From an uncultured Actinomycetes bacterium (GTDB taxonomy: Bacteria > Actinomycetota > Acidimicrobiia > Acidimicrobiales > Microtrichaceae), in NCBI GenBank assembly GCA_903941145.1, contig CAJANQ010000158.1, positions 1 to 9,802 of the forward strand: a DNA stretch of 9,802 nucleotides, in the 5' to 3' direction. Both the position numbers and the translations under genes were made by a program. A model generated the notes under the pieces. It made no database searches. It was not told where the DNA came from and worked only from the letters and a program-made list of their open reading frames with translations. Position 1 is the first letter of the stretch, and every line of letters begins with the position of its first letter. Below, in pieces: positions 7,576 to 9,802 of this stretch.

Positions 7576-8463
7576 GTGGACGAGCAGATGCTGAACAAGG
7601 TCGCGAACGACGAGGGGTTCATCGCCGCGCTGGACCAGAGCGGCGGCAGCACCCCCAAAGCACTGAAGCTGTACGGCATCGAGGAGGACGCCTACTCGGG
7701 CGACGAGGCGATGTACGACCTCATCCACGAGATGCGGAGCCGGATCATCACCAGCGCCTCGTTCAGCGGCGACCGTGTTCTGGGCGCCATCCTCTTCGAG
7801 ATGACCATGGACCGCGAGGTCGAGGGCAAGGGCACCGCCGAGTACCTCTGGACCGAGAAGCAGGTCGTCCCGTTCCTGAAGGTCGACAAGGGCCTCGAGG
7901 ACGAGGTCGACGGCACCCAGCTCATGAAGCCGATGCCCGAGCTCGACGCCCTCTGCCAGCGGGCCGTGGCCAAGGGCGTGTTCGGCACCAAGATGCGGTC
8001 CGTCATCAAGGTGGCCAACCCCGCCGGCGTCGCCGCCAACGTGGCCCAGCAGTTCGAGTTCGGCCGTCAGATCCTGGGCAACGGCCTGGTCCCGATCATC
8101 GAGCCCGAGGTCGACATCAACAGCCCGTCGAAGGTCGAGGCCGAGGCCCTGCTCAAGGCCGCCATCCTCGACGAGCTCGACGGCATCCCCGACGGCCAGC
8201 AGATCATGCTGAAGCTGACGCTGCCCGAGACCGACGGTTTCTACTCCGAGCTGGTCGCGCACCCGAAGGTGCTGCGTGTCGTGGCGCTCTCCGGCGGCTA
8301 CAGCCGCGAAGAGGCCAACGCCCGCCTCGCCCGCAACGAGGGCATGATCGCCAGCTTCTCCCGTGCGCTCACCGAGGGACTCTCTGCCCAGCAGAGCGAC
8401 GACGAGTTCGACGCTGCGCTCGACGGCTCGGTCGGCTCGATCTTCGAGGCCTCCCGCACCTGA
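7576..8463 (+). CDS. fda: Class I fructose-bisphosphate aldolase
   Basis: Cytosolic enzyme that reversibly cleaves fructose 1,6-bisphosphate to dihydroxyacetone phosphate and glyceraldehyde 3-phosphate through a Schiff base, with no metal. The 295 residues closely resemble the staphylococcal Fda type. Visible motifs are GFIAALDQSGGSTPKALK (14-31), VPFLKVDKG (98-106), LMKPMPELD, FGTKMRS, GLVPIIEPEVDINS, MLKLTLP with Lys213 at the expected Schiff-base position (Lys212 in Staphylococcus by memory), and LSGGYSREEANARLARNEG near the C-terminus. The length matches the family. The start is GTG with a strong AAGGAG. Codons are very biased to C/G endings, in keeping with high expression. It is transcribed against both neighbours and sits between two genes that are usually adjacent in actinobacteria, which suggests insertion or local rearrangement. 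The symbol is by family analogy. Confidence 0.96.
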   Translation: MDEQMLNKVANDEGFIAALDQSGGSTPKALKLYGIEEDAYSGDEAMYDLIHEMRSRIITSASFSGDRVLGAILFEMTMDREVEGKGTAEYLWTEKQVVPFLKVDKGLEDEVDGTQLMKPMPELDALCQRAVAKGVFGTKMRSVIKVANPAGVAANVAQQFEFGRQILGNGLVPIIEPEVDINSPSKVEAEALLKAAILDELDGIPDGQQIMLKLTLPETDGFYSELVAHPKVLRVVALSGGYSREEANARLARNEGMIASFSRALTEGLSAQQSDDEFDAALDGSVGSIFEASRT

Positions 8464-8490
8464 GCCTCGGCACCTGGCACGAACCGGAAC

Positions 8491-8514
8491 GGGGGGGCGC
8501 TACGGCGCCCCTCC
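8491..8514. terminator. GC-rich hairpin between convergent genes, likely bidirectional terminator
   Basis: An inverted repeat of GGGGCGC (8494-8500) and GCGCCCC (8505-8511) gives seven perfect pairs around a TACG loop. It extends by one G-T and two G-C pairs to about 10 bp. On the plus-strand transcript the loop is C(UACG)G, a stable UNCG tetraloop. It lies 27 bp after the aldolase stop and 13 bp after the TPR gene stop, so it can serve both. There is no U tract, as is common for actinobacterial terminators, so the mechanism is uncertain. Confidence 0.7.
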
Positions 8515-8527
8515 GCCGCGTCCGGGC

Positions 8528-9802
8528 CTAGGCCAGACCGGCGGCGCGCTCGGCGGCGTCGAGATAGTCCGCCTCGATCTTGACGATCCGGGAGAACAGC
8601 TCCCGCGCCTGGGGGAGGTCACCGGCCCGCTCATACAGGTCGGCGAGGGCGTAGGCCCGCCGGAGCTGGTGCTCCTTGGCGTGCTTCGGGAGGGAAAAAC
8701 CCTTGCCCAGCAGCAGGATCGCCTCAGCCAGCTCACCTTGGTCGGCCAGCGAACCGGCGGCGACGATGCGCCCCTCGGTCACCAGCTCGCCAGTGGGCGA
8801 CGCGTCCTTCAGTTCGAGCCAGAGCCGGCTCACCTCCTTATGGCGGCCCAGCGCCCGGTAGCAGTCGGCCAGCACCGGATGCTGCTCCGTGCTGCCGCCA
8901 CTCAGCTCGACAAACGCATTGAGTTCCTTCACGGCGTCGCGCCACCGACCCAGTCGATAGAGGGTCAGCCCATAGAGCTCTCGGGCCTCGGGCAGGTCGG
9001 GCACCTCTGCGACGACCGGGCCCAAGATCGAGCGCGCTTCGGGATAGCGTTCCGCGGAGAAGGCAGTTGCGGCTTCAGACATCCGCTTCTCGAGGGTCGC
9101 AGCGCGCCGCGGACCGACCAGCGTGGTGAGCTCGGGCACAGTGACGTCGACGTTGCGGGTGCGACGCTTCTTCGTCCCGCCGGTCGTCCCCTTCTTCTTG
9201 CCGTCGGAGGGACCTTCGTCGATCCAACGCTCGTCGCCCTTGGCGGCCGACTCCTCGGCCGGCTTGCTGGGACGGTCACGCCGGGGCGGGGGCGCCGGCA
9301 CGGGACGGGTGTCCTTGGGGACGCTGGTCCGCCGGGGCGGGCCGGAACGACCAGCCCCTCCCCCGCTACGACCGCCAGGGCCACCACGGGACGGTCCGTC
9401 AGAGCGCCGGCCGCGCGGCTCGTCGTCGTCACGTCGCCGGGGTCCGCCGCTTCGCGACGGCGCTCCCCCTCGGGACGACCCGGCGCTGCTGCGACCGCGG
9501 CTCGGCTCGTCGTCGCGACGACGCGGGCCACCAGAGCTGCCGGCCCGACTACCGCCCCCGGCCCCGCTCCGCGAGGGACCGCCAGAGGACGACCCGCCAC
9601 GGGACGGACCGCTCCCACCGGGACGTCCCGGTCCTGAGGGGCGGCTGCTGCGTGCGCCGGCCCCGCCGGAACCGCCACCAGCGCTGCCGCCACGGCTGCC
9701 GCCTGGCTTCGAGCTGCTGCCACCGGGACGAGAACCGGCGGGACGCCCCGACTTCGGGGGACCCGAGCTGCGTCCGGCGCCCCCGCTACCACCCTTCGAA
9801 CC
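8528..9802 (-). CDS. TPR-repeat protein with long disordered Gly/Ser/Arg-rich N-terminus (5' end outside window)
   Basis: The frame is open from the window edge to the TAG at 8528-8530, giving 424 residues; the true start is off-window. The internal GTG at 9301 has no need to be a start because the frame continues upstream with sensible codons. Residues 1-192 contain no Leu, Ile, Phe, Tyr, Trp, Cys, Asn, Gln or His and consist almost only of Gly, Ser, Arg, Pro and Ala with a few charged residues, including four SRGG motifs. A basic stretch (GKKKGTTGGTKKRRTR, 201-216) follows. The folded part, about 220-424, shows helical TPR-like units, for example PEARELYGLTLYRLGRWRDA (271-290) and LADLYERAGDLPQARELFSR (386-405). 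It matches the position of Rv1691, a TPR protein of unknown function next to the HAD gene in M. tuberculosis. Function unknown; a scaffold role, perhaps binding RNA through the tail, is inference. Confidence 0.85.
   Translation of the reverse strand, partial: GSKGGSGGAGRSSGPPKSGRPAGSRPGGSSSKPGGSRGGSAGGGSGGAGARSSRPSGPGRPGGSGPSRGGSSSGGPSRSGAGGGSRAGSSGGPRRRDDEPSRGRSSAGSSRGGAPSRSGGPRRRDDDEPRGRRSDGPSRGGPGGRSGGGAGRSGPPRRTSVPKDTRPVPAPPPRRDRPSKPAEESAAKGDERWIDEGPSDGKKKGTTGGTKKRRTRNVDVTVPELTTLVGPRRAATLEKRMSEAATAFSAERYPEARSILGPVVAEVPDLPEARELYGLTLYRLGRWRDAVKELNAFVELSGGSTEQHPVLADCYRALGRHKEVSRLWLELKDASPTGELVTEGRIVAAGSLADQGELAEAILLLGKGFSLPKHAKEHQLRRAYALADLYERAGDLPQARELFSRIVKIEADYLDAAERAAGLA
9404..9535 (-). 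repeat. Two imperfect copies of an RRRDD-E-P motif within the disordered tail
   Basis: Inside the TPR protein's N-terminal region the peptide SGGPRRRDDEPSRGR (9491-9535) recurs as SGGPRRRDDDEPRGRR (9404-9451), offset by 84 bp or 28 residues. The codons differ between copies (for example CGTCGTCGC against CGGCGACGT), so the similarity is held at protein level rather than by recent DNA duplication. Confidence 0.7.

Noticed and set aside
7450..8262. Upstream extension of the HAD frame to 8262, giving a 532-residue protein
   Set aside because: The extra residues are antisense to the aldolase and match no HAD family extension. The ATG at 7449 has a good ribosome site and the canonical N-terminus.
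8363..9637. Plus-strand frame of 424 codons spanning the aldolase end and the TPR gene
   Set aside because: It crosses the aldolase stop, the terminator hairpin and the antisense of the TPR gene, with no motif and no ribosome site.
8965..9792. Alternative minus-strand frame of 275 codons over the TPR gene N-terminus
   Set aside because: It is an Ala/Val/Arg-rich shadow of the repetitive Gly/Ser/Arg coding stretch and ends inside the TPR domain. The other frame runs continuously into recognisable TPR helices.

Overview
The window is GC-rich (roughly 70%), almost fully coding, and uses GTG starts and overlapping stop/start codons. This points to an actinobacterium. The gene order TPR protein, HAD phosphatase, tlyA, NAD kinase, recN, steA, steB/mctB matches the conserved block I recall from Mycobacterium tuberculosis (Rv1691-Rv1698). 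The class I aldolase and a murJ gene after steB are unlike M. tuberculosis. A deep-branching class such as Acidimicrobiia is my best guess, but it is not proven by the sequence.

Layout. Seven genes on the minus strand run from about 7449 down to 1 with almost no gaps: a HAD-IIA phosphatase, tlyA, nadK, recN, steA, steB and a murJ cut off by the left edge. Junctions are +4 nt, a 4-nt overlap, +44 nt, +15 nt, a 4-nt overlap and a 1-nt overlap, so a single operon with translational coupling is likely. A 126-bp divergent intergenic region (7450-7575) separates this operon from a plus-strand class I fructose-bisphosphate aldolase (7576-8463). A strong hairpin (8491-8514) lies between the aldolase and a convergent minus-strand TPR gene. 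The TPR gene has a very long Gly/Ser/Arg/Pro-rich N-terminus that runs off the right edge.

Function. The operon mixes translation/ribosome modification (TlyA), NADP supply (NadK), double-strand break repair (RecN) and cell-envelope work: SteA/SteB for daughter-cell separation and MurJ for lipid II export. The last three genes form a plausible septum and peptidoglycan module. The aldolase is a central-carbon enzyme that appears to be inserted, in opposite orientation, into an otherwise conserved block.

I see no mobile element, CRISPR array, tRNA, rRNA or clearly novel system. The most interesting points are the disordered SRGG-type tail on the TPR protein, the steA-steB-murJ coupling, MurJ residues that differ from the Escherichia coli lipid II site, and the inserted aldolase gene.
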